From contig JAEUKP010000002.1 in the NCBI GenBank assembly GCA_016794145.1, positions 1-64,000 of the forward strand: a DNA stretch of 64,000 nucleotides, written 5' to 3'. This DNA is from Alphaproteobacteria bacterium. GTDB taxonomy: Bacteria > Pseudomonadota > Alphaproteobacteria > Micavibrionales > Micavibrionaceae. Position numbers and translations under genes: made by a program. Positions within the stretch are counted from its first letter, which is position 1, and every line of letters begins with the position of its first letter. The notes beneath the pieces are model-generated. The model was not told where the DNA came from, did no database searches, and was given only the letters and a program-made list of their open reading frames with translations. Positions 16,677 through 31,700 of the stretch are shown here, piece after piece.

Positions 16677-19442
16677 ATGTCGGACATGACACCCGCAAAA
16701 GCCCCATTTCCTGTGATTTCCCTCGCGGACGAGATGAAGAAATCCTATCTCGATTACGCCATGAGCGTGATTGTCTCGCGGGCCTTGCCGGATGTGCGTG
16801 ATGGATTGAAACCTGTGCACCGCCGGATTTTGTTTGCAATGCAGGAAGGCGGCTATCATTCGGATAAAGCGTACAAAAAATCCGCCCGTATCGTCGGGGA
16901 CGTGATGGGTAAATACCACCCGCATGGCGACAGCGCGATTTATGAATCTTTGGTTCGTATGGCGCAGGATTTCTCGATGCGCTTGCCTTTGGTCGATGGT
17001 CAGGGGAACTTTGGATCGATGGATGGCGATAACGCCGCCGCGATGCGTTATACCGAAGCCCGCATGGCCAAAGCCGCCGATGCGATGATTGTCGACATTG
17101 AAAAAGACACTGTCGATTTCCGCCCGAACTATGATGAATCGTTGCAGGAACCCTCGGTGCTGCCAACGCGTATTCCGAACTTGCTGGTCAACGGGGCAGG
17201 GGGGATTGCGGTCGGTATGGCCACCAATATTCCGCCGCATAATCTGGGTGAAGTCATTGATGGGTGTATGGCGTATATCGCCAATCCTGACGTGAGCAAC
17301 GAAGAATTGATTACCTATATTCCCGGACCGGACTTCCCGACGGGTGGTCAGATTTTAGGACGTTCCGGTATTTATAACGCCTATACCACGGGCAAGGGCT
17401 CGGTCCCTATGCGTGCAAAAGCAGAGATTGAGCAGATCCGGGATAAACGCGAAGCGATCATTGTTACCGAAGTACCGTATCAGGTGAATAAAAGTACATT
17501 GCTAGAGCGGTTGGGTGAGGTCGCACGTGAGAAAATTGTGGAGGGCATCGCAGAGATTCGTGACGAATCCGACCGTGATGGTGTTCGTGTTGTCATTGAA
17601 TTGAAACGTGATGCGAATGCTGATGTTGTTTTGAATCAACTTTATAAATTCACAGCTTTGCAAACATCATTTCCATGTAATATTTTGGCCCTTCACCATG
17701 GGCGGCCACAGACGTTGTTGCTGAAACAAATTATTGCGGCTTTTATCAAATTCCGCGAGGACGTCATTACCCGTCGCACGGTGTTCGATTTGAACAAAGC
17801 CCGTGATCGCGCGCATATCTTGGTGGGGCTTGCTGTGGCCGTGGCCAACATTGATGAGGTGATTGCCATCATCCGCAACGCCAAGGATCCTGCGATTGCC
17901 AAGGAACATTTATTGGCACGCTCCTGGCCTGCGGGGGATGTGGCCCCGTTGATTGCTTTGGTTGATGACCTGGATTATTTCGTGGATGATCAAGGGCAAT
18001 ACAAAATGTCCGAAGCTCAGGTCAAAGCGATTCTGGATCTGCGTTTGCACCGTTTGACCGGACTGGAACGCGAAAAAATTGGCAATGAACTGAAAGAAAT
18101 TACAGATACCATTGCGGAACTTTTATCCATCCTTGCGTCGCGTGAAAAATTATATGACGTGATGAAAAATGAATTGATTGAAATAAAAGCAAAATTCGGG
18201 ACTCCTCGCCGGACCGAAATTATCGACAGCGGATTTGAAACCGATGTCGAAGATTTGATTCAACGCGAAGATATGGCGGTCACCATTACCCATGGCGGGT
18301 ATGTGAAACGGACACCACTTGTGACCTATCGGGCGCAGAAACGCGGCGGAAAAGGCCGGTCTGCCGTCAATATGAAGGACGAGGATTTCGTATCGGATTT
18401 GTTTGTGGCGTCGACCCACACACCAATTTTGTTTTTTACGTCCAAGGGGATTGTTCACCGGATGAAGGTATATCAATTGCCGCTTGGGAATCCCCAATCG
18501 CGCGGCAAGGCCTTTGTCAACATGTTGCCATTGGATCCGGATGAAAATATCTCGGTGATCTTGCGCCTGCCGGAAGACGAAAATATGTGGGATCAATTGG
18601 ACATCCTGTTTGCCACCACCCATGGGTCGGTGCGCCGGAACAAATTATCCGATTTCCGCAATATCCGGTCCAATGGCCTGATTGCGATGAAGCTCGAAGG
18701 CGATGAAAAACTGATTGACGTCAAAATCTGTAAAGATGACGAAGATGTGGTTCTGGCGACCCGTTTGGGCCGTGCGATTCGCTTTGAAATTGCGGATTTG
18801 CGCGTCTTTGCCGGACGGACATCGACCGGGGTGCGCGGGATCAAATTGCAACAGGGGGATGAGGTTATATCCATGTCGATCCTGAAACATATTGACGCGA
18901 CACCGGATGAACGCACGGCTTACCTGAAACGCGTCGCAGCAATGCGCGGATCTGATGAAGATGGGATGGAATTCGAAGGCGATGCCGCGAGCATTTCGGA
19001 TGAACGTTTTGCCGAATTACAGGCCCGCGAGCAATTCTTGTTGACGGTGACCACGGGCGGGTTCGGGAAACGGACCTCGGCCTATGAGTATCGGGTGACG
19101 GGCCGCGGCGGGCAGGGGATTACCAATATCGGCCTGACCAAGAAAAATGGTCTGTCGGTGGCGGGCACCTTCCCTGTGACCAATGATCATCAGGTTATGC
19201 TGGTGACGGATGCGGGCCAAATGATCCGCATGAAAGTGGAGGGAATTCGCTTTACCGGACGGGGGGCGCAAGGGGTAACTCTCTTCCGCGTGGCAGAAGA
19301 CGAACACATTGTTTCTGTCGCTCTTTTAAAACAAGATCAGGATGATGAACCAGAAGAGGAAATGGTCACTCTTGACGGGGAAGCTAATCTATCTGATGAA
19401 GAACACGCAGAAAGACCAGAAGATAATCAGTCTGAGGTCTAA
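16677..19442 (+). CDS. gyrA: DNA gyrase subunit A
   Basis: 921 residues. Breaks and rejoins DNA in the A2B2 enzyme that introduces negative supercoils. The catalytic tyrosine is Tyr125 in [10 protein letters not shown]. The quinolone-resistance region reads [16 protein letters not shown], with Ser86 (E. coli Ser83) and Glu90 (E. coli Asp87). The C-terminal beta-pinwheel begins near 530 and contains the GyrA box as QKRGGKG, differing from the usual QRRGGKG by Arg to Lys. An acidic tail ([15 protein letters not shown]...) ends the protein. It is gyrA rather than parC because of the GyrA box and tail. The epimerase gene follows after 32 bases. Confidence 0.97.
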   Translation: MSDMTPAKAPFPVISLADEMKKSYLDYAMSVIVSRALPDVRDGLKPVHRRILFAMQEGGYHSDKAYKKSARIVGDVMGKYHPHGDSAIYESLVRMAQDFSMRLPLVDGQGNFGSMDGDNAAAMRYTEARMAKAADAMIVDIEKDTVDFRPNYDESLQEPSVLPTRIPNLLVNGAGGIAVGMATNIPPHNLGEVIDGCMAYIANPDVSNEELITYIPGPDFPTGGQILGRSGIYNAYTTGKGSVPMRAKAEIEQIRDKREAIIVTEVPYQVNKSTLLERLGEVAREKIVEGIAEIRDESDRDGVRVVIELKRDANADVVLNQLYKFTALQTSFPCNILALHHGRPQTLLLKQIIAAFIKFREDVITRRTVFDLNKARDRAHILVGLAVAVANIDEVIAIIRNAKDPAIAKEHLLARSWPAGDVAPLIALVDDLDYFVDDQGQYKMSEAQVKAILDLRLHRLTGLEREKIGNELKEITDTIAELLSILASREKLYDVMKNELIEIKAKFGTPRRTEIIDSGFETDVEDLIQREDMAVTITHGGYVKRTPLVTYRAQKRGGKGRSAVNMKDEDFVSDLFVASTHTPILFFTSKGIVHRMKVYQLPLGNPQSRGKAFVNMLPLDPDENISVILRLPEDENMWDQLDILFATTHGSVRRNKLSDFRNIRSNGLIAMKLEGDEKLIDVKICKDDEDVVLATRLGRAIRFEIADLRVFAGRTSTGVRGIKLQQGDEVISMSILKHIDATPDERTAYLKRVAAMRGSDEDGMEFEGDAASISDERFAELQAREQFLLTVTTGGFGKRTSAYEYRVTGRGGQGITNIGLTKKNGLSVAGTFPVTNDHQVMLVTDAGQMIRMKVEGIRFTGRGAQGVTLFRVAEDEHIVSVALLKQDQDDEPEEEMVTLDGEANLSDEEHAERPEDNQSEV

Positions 19443-19474
19443 CCGGGTCGGATACAGGAAAAGAGGGGCCGGGT

Positions 19475-20491
19475 ATGAGTTCAATCATCGTAACAGGAGC
19501 TGCAGGGTTTATAGGATTTCATCTTGCCGCGGGTTTGCTTCGTGAAGGGCATAAGGTCCTGGGGATTGATAACCTGAATGAATATTATGATGTTCAATTA
19601 AAACGAGATCGTCTGTCCCAGATTTCTAAGCATCCAGGCTTTTCTTTCTGTCAAGTCTCGCTTGAGGATATGCAAGGATTAACACAGGCTTTTGATGGGT
19701 TTAAGCCTGAATATGTTGTCAATCTTGCGGCTCAGGCAGGGGTTCGTTATTCGATTACCAATCCAAAAGCGTATATCGATAGTAACCTTGTTGGGTTCGC
19801 CAATATTCTTGAGTGCTGTCGTCATCAGGAAGTCAAGCATTTGTTGTATGCGTCGTCCAGCTCTGTCTATGGAGCGAATACGCATGTTCCATTTTCAACA
19901 CATGATCATGCAGATCATCCTTTAAGTTTATATGCCGCAACCAAAAAGGCCAATGAATTAATGGCGCATACCTATGCTCATTTATATCGGTTGCCATGCA
20001 CAGGGTTAAGGTTTTTTACGGTTTATGGTGAGTGGGGACGGCCTGATATGGCTGTATTCCTTTTTACAAAAGCAATTTTTGAAGGCAAGCCGATTCAGGT
20101 CTTTAATAACGGGAATATGAAACGCGATTTCACCTATGTAGATGATGTTGTGTCTGCAATTGTAAAATTGGTTTCTGTGCCTGCTAAACCTTCGCTGGAT
20201 TGGGATTCAAACCATCCCGTGCCATCAAAGAGCAGCGCTCCGTACCGACTTTATAATATAGGGAATCATTCCCCAGTTGAATTGATGACAATGATTGATT
20301 GTTTGGAAAAAGAAATAGGCAAGAAGGCTATCCGCAATTTTCAACCCATGCAAATGGGGGATGTGCCCTCCACCTACGCCGATGTCAGTGATCTTATGCA
20401 AGAGACAGGTTTTTCACCCTCAACACCTATAGAGGATGGACTTAAACGTTTTGTGGCTTGGTATAGGGATTACTATAAAATAGAATCCTAG
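19475..20491 (+). CDS. NAD-dependent epimerase, UDP-glucuronate 4-epimerase type
   Basis: 338 residues, extended short-chain dehydrogenase fold. The NAD loop TGAAGFIG is at residues 6-13. The catalytic set is SSSSVYG near 126-132 and YAATKK near 152. The opening IDNLNEYYDVQLKRDRL and the GVRYSITNPKAYIDSNLVGF, FFTVYGEWGRPDMA and GNMKRDFTYVDD segments are typical of UDP-glucuronate 4-epimerases, which supply UDP-galacturonate for surface polysaccharide. The two following genes, a membrane protein and a glycosyltransferase, fit that role. A related nucleotide-sugar epimerase cannot be excluded. Confidence 0.88.
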   Translation: MSSIIVTGAAGFIGFHLAAGLLREGHKVLGIDNLNEYYDVQLKRDRLSQISKHPGFSFCQVSLEDMQGLTQAFDGFKPEYVVNLAAQAGVRYSITNPKAYIDSNLVGFANILECCRHQEVKHLLYASSSSVYGANTHVPFSTHDHADHPLSLYAATKKANELMAHTYAHLYRLPCTGLRFFTVYGEWGRPDMAVFLFTKAIFEGKPIQVFNNGNMKRDFTYVDDVVSAIVKLVSVPAKPSLDWDSNHPVPSKSSAPYRLYNIGNHSPVELMTMIDCLEKEIGKKAIRNFQPMQMGDVPSTYADVSDLMQETGFSPSTPIEDGLKRFVAWYRDYYKIES

Positions 20492-20507
20492 AACTGTAGC
20501 TTATATT

Positions 20508-21086
20508 ATGTTGACATCCATTAAAGACGAAGTGAGAAATGCCCTTTGGGGATGTCTTGAAATTTCTCTCTATTTAAGAAAAGGCGCGACAAGATTTTCA
20601 GGAAAGAAAGCGGCTTTTTATCGCTCTCTCTTGGTGCCTCTTTTTTGTCTTCCTCTTATTATCTGGATCATTCCGGATGCTGAAAATGAGACTGATAGAA
20701 CGTTCATTTGGCGATTTTCTCTCATGTGTATTCAGATGTATCTTGGAACCGCTGCATTCGGCACAATTCTTTACGGGTTCAAGGGAAAAAATACGTCATT
20801 CGAAGATTTTCTAAAATGTCTTACGGCCTATAATTGGTTAACGCTTTCAGGTTTTGTGGTCAATATTCCACTTATTCTTCTGGCTATTTCTGGAGTAAAT
20901 ACATGGGATGATGTTCTGGCCATGATGTTATTGCTTGGTATTTACAGTTATAGTTTTTTGGCCTTTATGATAATATATGTTCTGCGTGTAAGTATTTTTA
21001 CAGCCGTTTCTTTTGCGGTTGCCGACCTGTTGATGGGTGAGGTTATTTCGAATATAACGACCTATTTTATGATGAAGTATTTCTAG
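20508..21086 (+). CDS. Predicted multi-pass membrane protein
   Basis: 192 residues with four or five hydrophobic segments (about 40-57, 72-92, 105-130, 136-160 and perhaps 163-180). No family was recognised with confidence; the layout is reminiscent of Yip1-type small membrane proteins, which is only a suggestion. It lies 16 bases after the epimerase and 23 before the glycosyltransferase, so it is probably part of the same polysaccharide transcript. Confidence 0.7.
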   Translation: MLTSIKDEVRNALWGCLEISLYLRKGATRFSGKKAAFYRSLLVPLFCLPLIIWIIPDAENETDRTFIWRFSLMCIQMYLGTAAFGTILYGFKGKNTSFEDFLKCLTAYNWLTLSGFVVNIPLILLAISGVNTWDDVLAMMLLLGIYSYSFLAFMIIYVLRVSIFTAVSFAVADLLMGEVISNITTYFMMKYF

Positions 21087-21109
21087 GATCCAGATATCAG
21101 TGAGTCTTT

Positions 21110-22207
21110 ATGAAGATTGCCTATTGTATTACGCGAATGGATGAAATTGGTGGGGCGCAGATCCATGTTAGGGACCTTGCTCTTGAGTATCAAAGACAGG
21201 GACACGATATTTTTGTCCTTTGCGGTGGAGATGGAGGGCATATCACCGAAACCTTACGGGACGCCGGGGTTTCTATATATTATGTTCCATCGTTGCAACG
21301 TGAAATTCATCCTCTTCGTGATTTGATGGCATGGATAAAAATTGTTCGTATTTTGCGAAAGATAAAACCCGATATTGTGGCATGTCATTCGTCAAAGGCT
21401 GGATTATTAGGCCGCTTGGCGGCTAAATTATGTGCAATCAAAACAGTTTTTACGGTTCATGGGTGGGCGTTTACAGAGGGCGTTCCTCGTAGAACGGCGC
21501 AAATATATCGTGCTGTTGAAAAAATCATGGTTTATTTCACAGATCATCTGATCACGGTTAGTCAGTATGATAAAGATCTGGCATTAAAATATCGGATCGC
21601 ACCTGATCATCAGATAGAAGTCATTCATAATGGTATTCCTGATATCGTGGATTTTGTTCCCAGATCTCAATCCTCATTGCCCTCCGTTCGATTGTTGATG
21701 GTTGCCCGTTTTGGACAACAAAAAGACCATGCTTTGCTTCTTCGTGCCTTAAGTCGATGTAAAGATCTGGAATGGACCCTTGATCTTGTGGGAGGGGGGA
21801 ATGTAGATCAATGTCTGTTTGATTGTAAGGCTTATCATCTTGTCGACCGTGTAAATATATTGGGTGAAAGAAAAGATGTTGGAACCCTTTTAAAAAACAC
21901 AGATATTTTTTTATTGATCAGTCGTTGGGAAGGATTGCCGATCAGTATTCTGGAAGCAATGCGTCAGGGGCTCCCTGTTATTGCTTCTGATGTTGGAGGG
22001 GTGAGCGAAGCTGTCCAAGATTCTGAGACAGGGTATCTTATCCCTAGGGGGGATTTGGAATCTTTAGAAGTTGCATTGCGTCGAATGATCGTGGATAGAA
22101 ACCAATCTTTTGCAATGGGAAATGCTGGCCGGAGACGGTATGAACGTGATTTTCTATTTGATGGTATGGTTAGAAAAACCTTACAAATTTACATGACAGT
22201 TTGCTGA
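21110..22207 (+). CDS. Glycosyltransferase family 4 protein
   Basis: 365 residues with a GT-B fold. The N-terminal acceptor domain has the glycine motif EIGGAQIHVRDLA (12-24) and CHSSKAGLLGRLAAK. The C-terminal donor domain has LLMVARFGQQKDH near 195, LVGGG near 225, and the family-4 signature SRWEGLPISILEAMRQGLPV with the EX7E glutamates. It would transfer a nucleotide-activated sugar at the inner membrane face. The donor is not predictable, though the upstream epimerase suggests a uronic acid. The 3' end converges on the cotransporter gene with 18 bases between. Confidence 0.9.
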   Translation: MKIAYCITRMDEIGGAQIHVRDLALEYQRQGHDIFVLCGGDGGHITETLRDAGVSIYYVPSLQREIHPLRDLMAWIKIVRILRKIKPDIVACHSSKAGLLGRLAAKLCAIKTVFTVHGWAFTEGVPRRTAQIYRAVEKIMVYFTDHLITVSQYDKDLALKYRIAPDHQIEVIHNGIPDIVDFVPRSQSSLPSVRLLMVARFGQQKDHALLLRALSRCKDLEWTLDLVGGGNVDQCLFDCKAYHLVDRVNILGERKDVGTLLKNTDIFLLISRWEGLPISILEAMRQGLPVIASDVGGVSEAVQDSETGYLIPRGDLESLEVALRRMIVDRNQSFAMGNAGRRRYERDFLFDGMVRKTLQIYMTVC

Positions 22208-22225
22208 TTTCTAATATCAATTATT

Positions 22226-23890
22226 CTAATTGCCTATTTGGCTGTCTTTTAAATTTGATCTTGTCCGTTCTGTTGAATCATCAAGAATCGGGTACGCAAT
22301 TGCCGTCATTAAAGAATTGATCCGACGGAGGTCACGGATAATATCCATGTGTAAGTCGCTTGTTGCCAGTGTTTCAGGAACACCACGTTGCAGGCGGCCC
22401 AAATGATTGACAGATGCATCACGCTCTGCTTGCTTGATCATTGCTTTATCATCAACCAATTGTCGTGCAAGGCGGACATCTCCGGAAATAAAGACGGTTT
22501 GAGCCAAACGCACGGAGTCAATAACCAGTTGGAACAAATGATCAAGTTCTTTTTTTCCATCGGTTGAAAAATCAACTTTTGAACGGACCCGTTTTTCAGC
22601 AAGAGGGATTAAATTCCGATCGATAATATCACCGACATGTTCGATATTTGTTGCGAATGTCAAGATCTGGAAATGTCGTTTTCCTTCATCGTCATTCATT
22701 GTTTCTTGTGTGATCCGCACCAGATAGGATTTAAGAAGTCGATAAAGTTTATCGACGTTTCCATCAATGCTACGAATTCTGTCGAATATGGACAAATCAT
22801 TTTTTTGAAAACTTTGCCAGACCAATTGCAACATCTGGTCTGTCATATCGGCAAGACGCAACACTTCACGCGCACCGTTTGTTAACGCAACTGTGGGGGT
22901 TTCAAGAACACGGTCATCAAGGTATTTGGGTTTATTTGCATCATCGTGGTGGCTTTGTTTTTCGGGTATAGCAAGCGTAACCAGATGTGTTACAAAGTCA
23001 AGAAAAGGCAAAAATAAGATCGCCACAAAGATATTAAACACCATGTGAAAATTGATGATGATCGATACATCTGTTTTTCCGAGATAATGAAAATAGGGGC
23101 TTAGAAATTGGAAAAAGGCCAAGGCCAAAAAAACCCCTGTTAACCGCATCACAAGATTTCCAGCAGGGATTCGTGCGGCTTGGGGGGGATCTTTGAGTGA
23201 CGACATAAGAGGGGCAATCACATTTCCGATATTCGCGCCCAAAACCATCATAAGAGCAAGATGAAGCGGGATAACATCCGCACCCACCATTGACATCAAC
23301 AAAAGCACGATCGCAAGGGATGAATGAAAAACCCAAGTCAAAATAATGCCCACCAGAATGGCAAGAATAGGATCTGTATCGAGAGGGCTTAGAATCAATG
23401 GTAACGTTTGGGATGTTTTCAGCGGGATTGCTGCCATTTTGATTGTTGCCAAAGCTAATAACATCAGGCCAAGACCAATCAGGATTCGGCCAACTTGCCG
23501 ACGTGTCCCTGCTTGTTCCTTCCCCGAATAAAAAATATAACCAAGAATCAAAAAAGCAGGAGATAGCCACGATAGGTCAAAGGTTAAAGCCTGGGCTACG
23601 ATTGTGGTGCCTATATCTGCACCCAGGACAACAGCAAGTGCCGATGTTGTTGAGATCAACCCTTGTCCTGCAAAACTTGAAATAATCATTGTTGTGGCGG
23701 TCGAGCTTTGAACCAATGCTGTCACACCTATGCCCGCCAGAAGTGCTGTCACACGATTTTTGGTGGCCATAGAGATTACGCGCCTCAATTGAAGGCCAAA
23801 CGCACGTGTTACACCGCTTCTGACCAGTTTAAGGCCAAAGAGGAGGAGGCAAACGCCCCCGATAATTTTAAGAAGGATAAGGCTGGTCAT
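22226..23890 (-). CDS. Na/Pi cotransporter family protein with PhoU-like domain
   Basis: 554 residues. Two inverted Na/Pi-cotransporter repeats cover about residues 1-310. They contain LVQSSTATTMIISSFAGQGL and VVLGADIGTT in the first, and VLGANIGNVIAPL in the second; QSSTATT and GA(D/N)IG are the transport motifs. A cytosolic helical PhoU-like domain (about 330-540) follows. Family members move phosphate with sodium. The ATG is at 23888-23890. It is divergent from rpoB across a 489-base gap. Confidence 0.92.
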   Translation of the reverse strand: MTSLILLKIIGGVCLLLFGLKLVRSGVTRAFGLQLRRVISMATKNRVTALLAGIGVTALVQSSTATTMIISSFAGQGLISTTSALAVVLGADIGTTIVAQALTFDLSWLSPAFLILGYIFYSGKEQAGTRRQVGRILIGLGLMLLALATIKMAAIPLKTSQTLPLILSPLDTDPILAILVGIILTWVFHSSLAIVLLLMSMVGADVIPLHLALMMVLGANIGNVIAPLMSSLKDPPQAARIPAGNLVMRLTGVFLALAFFQFLSPYFHYLGKTDVSIIINFHMVFNIFVAILFLPFLDFVTHLVTLAIPEKQSHHDDANKPKYLDDRVLETPTVALTNGAREVLRLADMTDQMLQLVWQSFQKNDLSIFDRIRSIDGNVDKLYRLLKSYLVRITQETMNDDEGKRHFQILTFATNIEHVGDIIDRNLIPLAEKRVRSKVDFSTDGKKELDHLFQLVIDSVRLAQTVFISGDVRLARQLVDDKAMIKQAERDASVNHLGRLQRGVPETLATSDLHMDIIRDLRRINSLMTAIAYPILDDSTERTRSNLKDSQIGN

Positions 23891-24379
23891 CAGGTTAAGG
23901 AGGAATTCGAAATATGAAAAGGATTGCTTAGGAAAATATAGTACATGCTCTTGATCCAGAGGGCAAGAGTGAAGGCGAGTAAGGAGGTCTTTGGTGATTA
24001 TCTTTTTTGGGCATATTATGAAGTCAGATCACATTTTTTCCATTTCAATTTTTCCTATTCACTTTGTGGTCTTTGTGGGGCTAAATATTTTCCAGAATAT
24101 TATTAAAAAATAGTTTATAAAACAGTGATTTTTTACTGGACAAGCCCAAGTCAATTGGTTAAAACACAACACTCCTGGCAGAAAAATAGAGGTTTTCTGT
24201 CTGGTTTTTATGTTGCGGACCCAAGGAAAATATAAGATTTTATTCGAGAATTGTCATCAGGTGTACTTCAGGCAATCCGCGCGTCTGACCCACTTCTTGA
24301 CGGAATGAATAAGGTTGTGTTTTTCCACTCAAGATTTTTAACATCCCTGTTTATCAGGGTTTTTCGATAGGGCCTAGGA
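23891..24379. promoter_or_regulatory. Gap between the cotransporter gene and rpoB
   Basis: 489 bases with no gene I can support. Reading it in all frames gives no rplJ or rplL remnant. It has an AT-rich left half, a hairpin CAGAAAA/TTTTCTG (24179-24199) and a second, terminator-like hairpin just before rpoB (listed separately). It must hold the promoters for rpoB and for the divergent transporter, but I found no -35/-10 pair good enough to name. Confidence 0.6.
24345..24364 (+). promoter_or_regulatory. Terminator-like hairpin in the rpoB leader
   Basis: CCCTG (24345-24349), loop TTTAT, CAGGG (24355-24359), then five T. It ends only 15 bases before the rpoB ATG. The form is that of a short intrinsic terminator, so it could attenuate rpoBC transcription or occlude translation. 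Confidence 0.55.
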
Positions 24380-28627
<4,248 letters not shown>

Positions 28628-28634
28628 GGCTTAA

Positions 28635-28673
28635 TGATCATTGCGAGGAGTTGAAAATTCTTCGCGATGATCA
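28635..28673 (+). promoter_or_regulatory. Long hairpin in the rpoB-rpoC spacer
   Basis: Fifteen consecutive pairs (two of them G-U) join 28635-28649 with 28659-28673 around a nine-base loop, eight bases after the rpoB stop. No T run follows, so it is not an ordinary terminator. It could be an RNase III or other processing and stability element between the two cistrons. Confidence 0.75.
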
Positions 28674-28764
28674 ACTTCTGATGAATACTTTGTGGTTAAT
28701 AAGGAAAATTTTAGACCGTAAATAATTTGATCTAAATTCTGCAATATTTAAAAGGTAGAAAAAC

Positions 28765-31700
28765 ATGAATGAACTGATGAACCTTTTTGGAAAGCCAACT
28801 GGCCTTCAAAATTTTGACTCAATCCGCATCTCGGTGGCAAGCCCGGGGCAGATTTTGTCGTGGTCTTTTGGTGAGGTGAAGAAGCCAGAAACCATTAACT
28901 ATCGTACCTTTAAACCAGAGCGTGATGGTTTGTTCTGCGCCCGTATTTTTGGTCCTGTCAAAGACTATGAATGCTTGTGCGGCAAGTACAAACGCATGAA
29001 GTACAAAGGCGTGATTTGTGAAAAATGTGGCGTGGAAGTCACCTTGACCAAGGTGCGTCGCGAACGCATGGGCCATATCCAATTGGCATCGCCTGTTGCG
29101 CATATCTGGTTCTTGAAATCGTTGCCATCCCGTATCGGTCTGATGCTTGATATCACTCTGAAAGATCTGGAACGCGTTCTCTACTTTGAAAACTACATCG
29201 TAATTGATCCTGGTCTTACCTCCCTGAAACCATTCCAACTCCTCTCTGAAGAAGAGTTCATGAATGCGCAGGATGAGTTCGGCGATGACAATTTCCGTGC
29301 GGGTATCGGTGCGGAAGCGATGAAAGAGATTCTTTCAGCGATCAACCTCGAAACCGAAAAAGTCAAAACTGAAGAAGATTTGCGGGATTGCACATCGGAA
29401 ACGAAACGCAAAAAACTGGTCAAACGTTTGAAATTGATCGACGCGTTTCTGGCCTCCGGCACCCGTCCGGAATGGATGATTCTGGATGTTGTTCCGGTAT
29501 TGCCTCCGGAATTGCGTCCGTTGGTTCCGTTGGATGGTGGCCGTTTTGCAACGTCTGACCTGAACGATCTTTACCGTCGTGTCATCAACCGGAACAACCG
29601 TCTGAAACGCTTGATGGAGCTCCGTGCGCCGGACATTATCGTTCGGAACGAAAAACGGATGCTGCAAGAAGCCGTTGATGCGTTGTTCGATAACGGTCGT
29701 CGTGGCCGTGTGATTACCGGTGCGAATAAACGTCCTTTGAAATCCCTCTCGGATATGCTCAAAGGAAAACAAGGTCGTTTCCGTCAGAACTTGCTCGGAA
29801 AACGGGTGGACTACTCCGGTCGTTCGGTGATTGTGGTTGGGCCTGAACTCAAACTGCACCAATGCGGTCTGCCAAAGAAAATGGCTCTGGAATTGTTCAA
29901 ACCCTTTATCTATCACAAACTGGAACTGTACGGTCTGGCGACCACAGTGAAAGCGGCGAAGAAAATGGTCGAGCGCGAGCGTCCAGAAGTCTGGGATATC
30001 CTTGAGGAAGTTATCCGTGAACATCCGGTTATGTTGAACCGTGCGCCGACCTTGCACCGTTTGGGTATTCAGGCGTTCGAACCAACCTTGGTCGAAGGCA
30101 AAGCGATCCAGTTGCACCCACTCGTTTGTACGGCGTTTAACGCTGACTTTGATGGTGACCAGATGGCTGTTCACGTCCCGTTATCGATCGAGGCGCAGTT
30201 GGAAAACCGCGTGTTGATGATGTCTACCAACAACATTCTGTCGCCTGCGTCCGGTAAGCCGATTATCGTTCCGTCTCAGGATATTGTTTTGGGACTGTAT
30301 TATCTTTCGCTTGCGATTGATGGTCAGCCGGGAGAAGGCATGATTTTCCGTGACATGGGTGAAATTCACCATGCATTGAATGCGAAAGTGATCACGCTCC
30401 ATTCCAAAATCAAAGCTCGTTATTCGACTGTTGATGAAAATGGAGCTCCAATAACCAAGGTTATTGATACGACCGCAGGTCGCATGATGATGGCTGATTT
30501 GTTGCCACGGAATAAAAATGTTCCAGTAACAATTCTTCATACTGCATTAACTAAGAAAGAAATCTCGAACCTGATTGATGTCGTGTATCGCCATTGTGGT
30601 CAGAAAGAGACTGTTATTTTCTGTGACCGTATGATGAAGCTTGGTTTCCGTTACGCGTGTATCGCTGGTATTTCCTTTGGTAAGGATGACATGGTTATTC
30701 CTGCTGCCAAGGAAGCTTTGGTCGCTGATGCGGAATCGAAGGTCAAGGAATATGAACAGCAATATATGGATGGTCTGATCACCAAGGGCGAAAAATACAA
30801 CAAGGTCGTTGATATTTGGTCCCGTTGCACCGACGAAGTTGCCGATGCGATGATGAAGGGGATCTCCAGTATGTCATCTGGCAAGCCAAACTCGGTTTAT
30901 ATGATGGCCCACTCGGGCGCGCGGGGTTCCGCGGCTCAGATCCGTCAGTTGGCTGGTATGCGTGGTTTGATGGCAAAACCATCGGGTGAGATTATCGAGA
31001 CACCGATTATTTCCAACTTTAAAGAAGGGTTGTCGGTTCTGGAATACTTTAACTCGACCCACGGGGCGCGGAAAGGTTTGGCGGATACCGCACTGAAAAC
31101 GGCGAACTCGGGTTATCTCACTCGTCGTTTGGTGGATGTCGCGCAAGATGCGGTCATCTATGAAGATGATTGTGGATCAACACGCGGTATTACCATTCGT
31201 CCAGTCATGAGCGGGGCAGATGTTGTCGTGTCTTTGTCTGAACGGATCCTTGGTCGTATGGCGGCGCAGGATATTGTTCATCCATTGACAGGCAAGGTTA
31301 TTGTTGCACGCAATGAAATGTTTGATGAAGTCAAAGCAGAAGAGGTTGAAACCGCTGGTGTTGACTCTGTCTTTGTGCGCTCTGTTCTGACCTGCGATAC
31401 CCAAATTGGTGTGTGTGCGAAATGCTATGGTCGTGACCTTGCTCGTGGAACTCCTGTCAATATGGGCGAAGCGGTTGGTGTTATGGCTGCTCAATCCATT
31501 GGGGAACCTGGAACACAGCTGACGATGCGGACCTTCCACATTGGTGGGGCAGCCCAGAAAGGGGCGGAGAAATCATCTGTTGAGGCAACTATTCCTGCAA
31601 CTGTTGAGATCCGTCACCATAACGTTGTTAAAAACTCGTCTGGCGTGAATATCGTCATGGGACGCAACACCGAAATTGTGTTGAAAGATGCCAAGGGCGC

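Noticed and set aside
24297..24325. TTGACG as -35 of an rpoB promoter
   Set aside because: No acceptable -10 lies 16-18 bases downstream.
23891..24379. Remnant of rplJ or rplL upstream of rpoB
   Set aside because: No frame in the gap encodes ribosomal-protein-like sequence.
29335..30174. 279-residue frame antisense to rpoC
   Set aside because: Shadow of a highly constrained gene; composition is dominated by Phe, Gln and Arg and lacks any motif.
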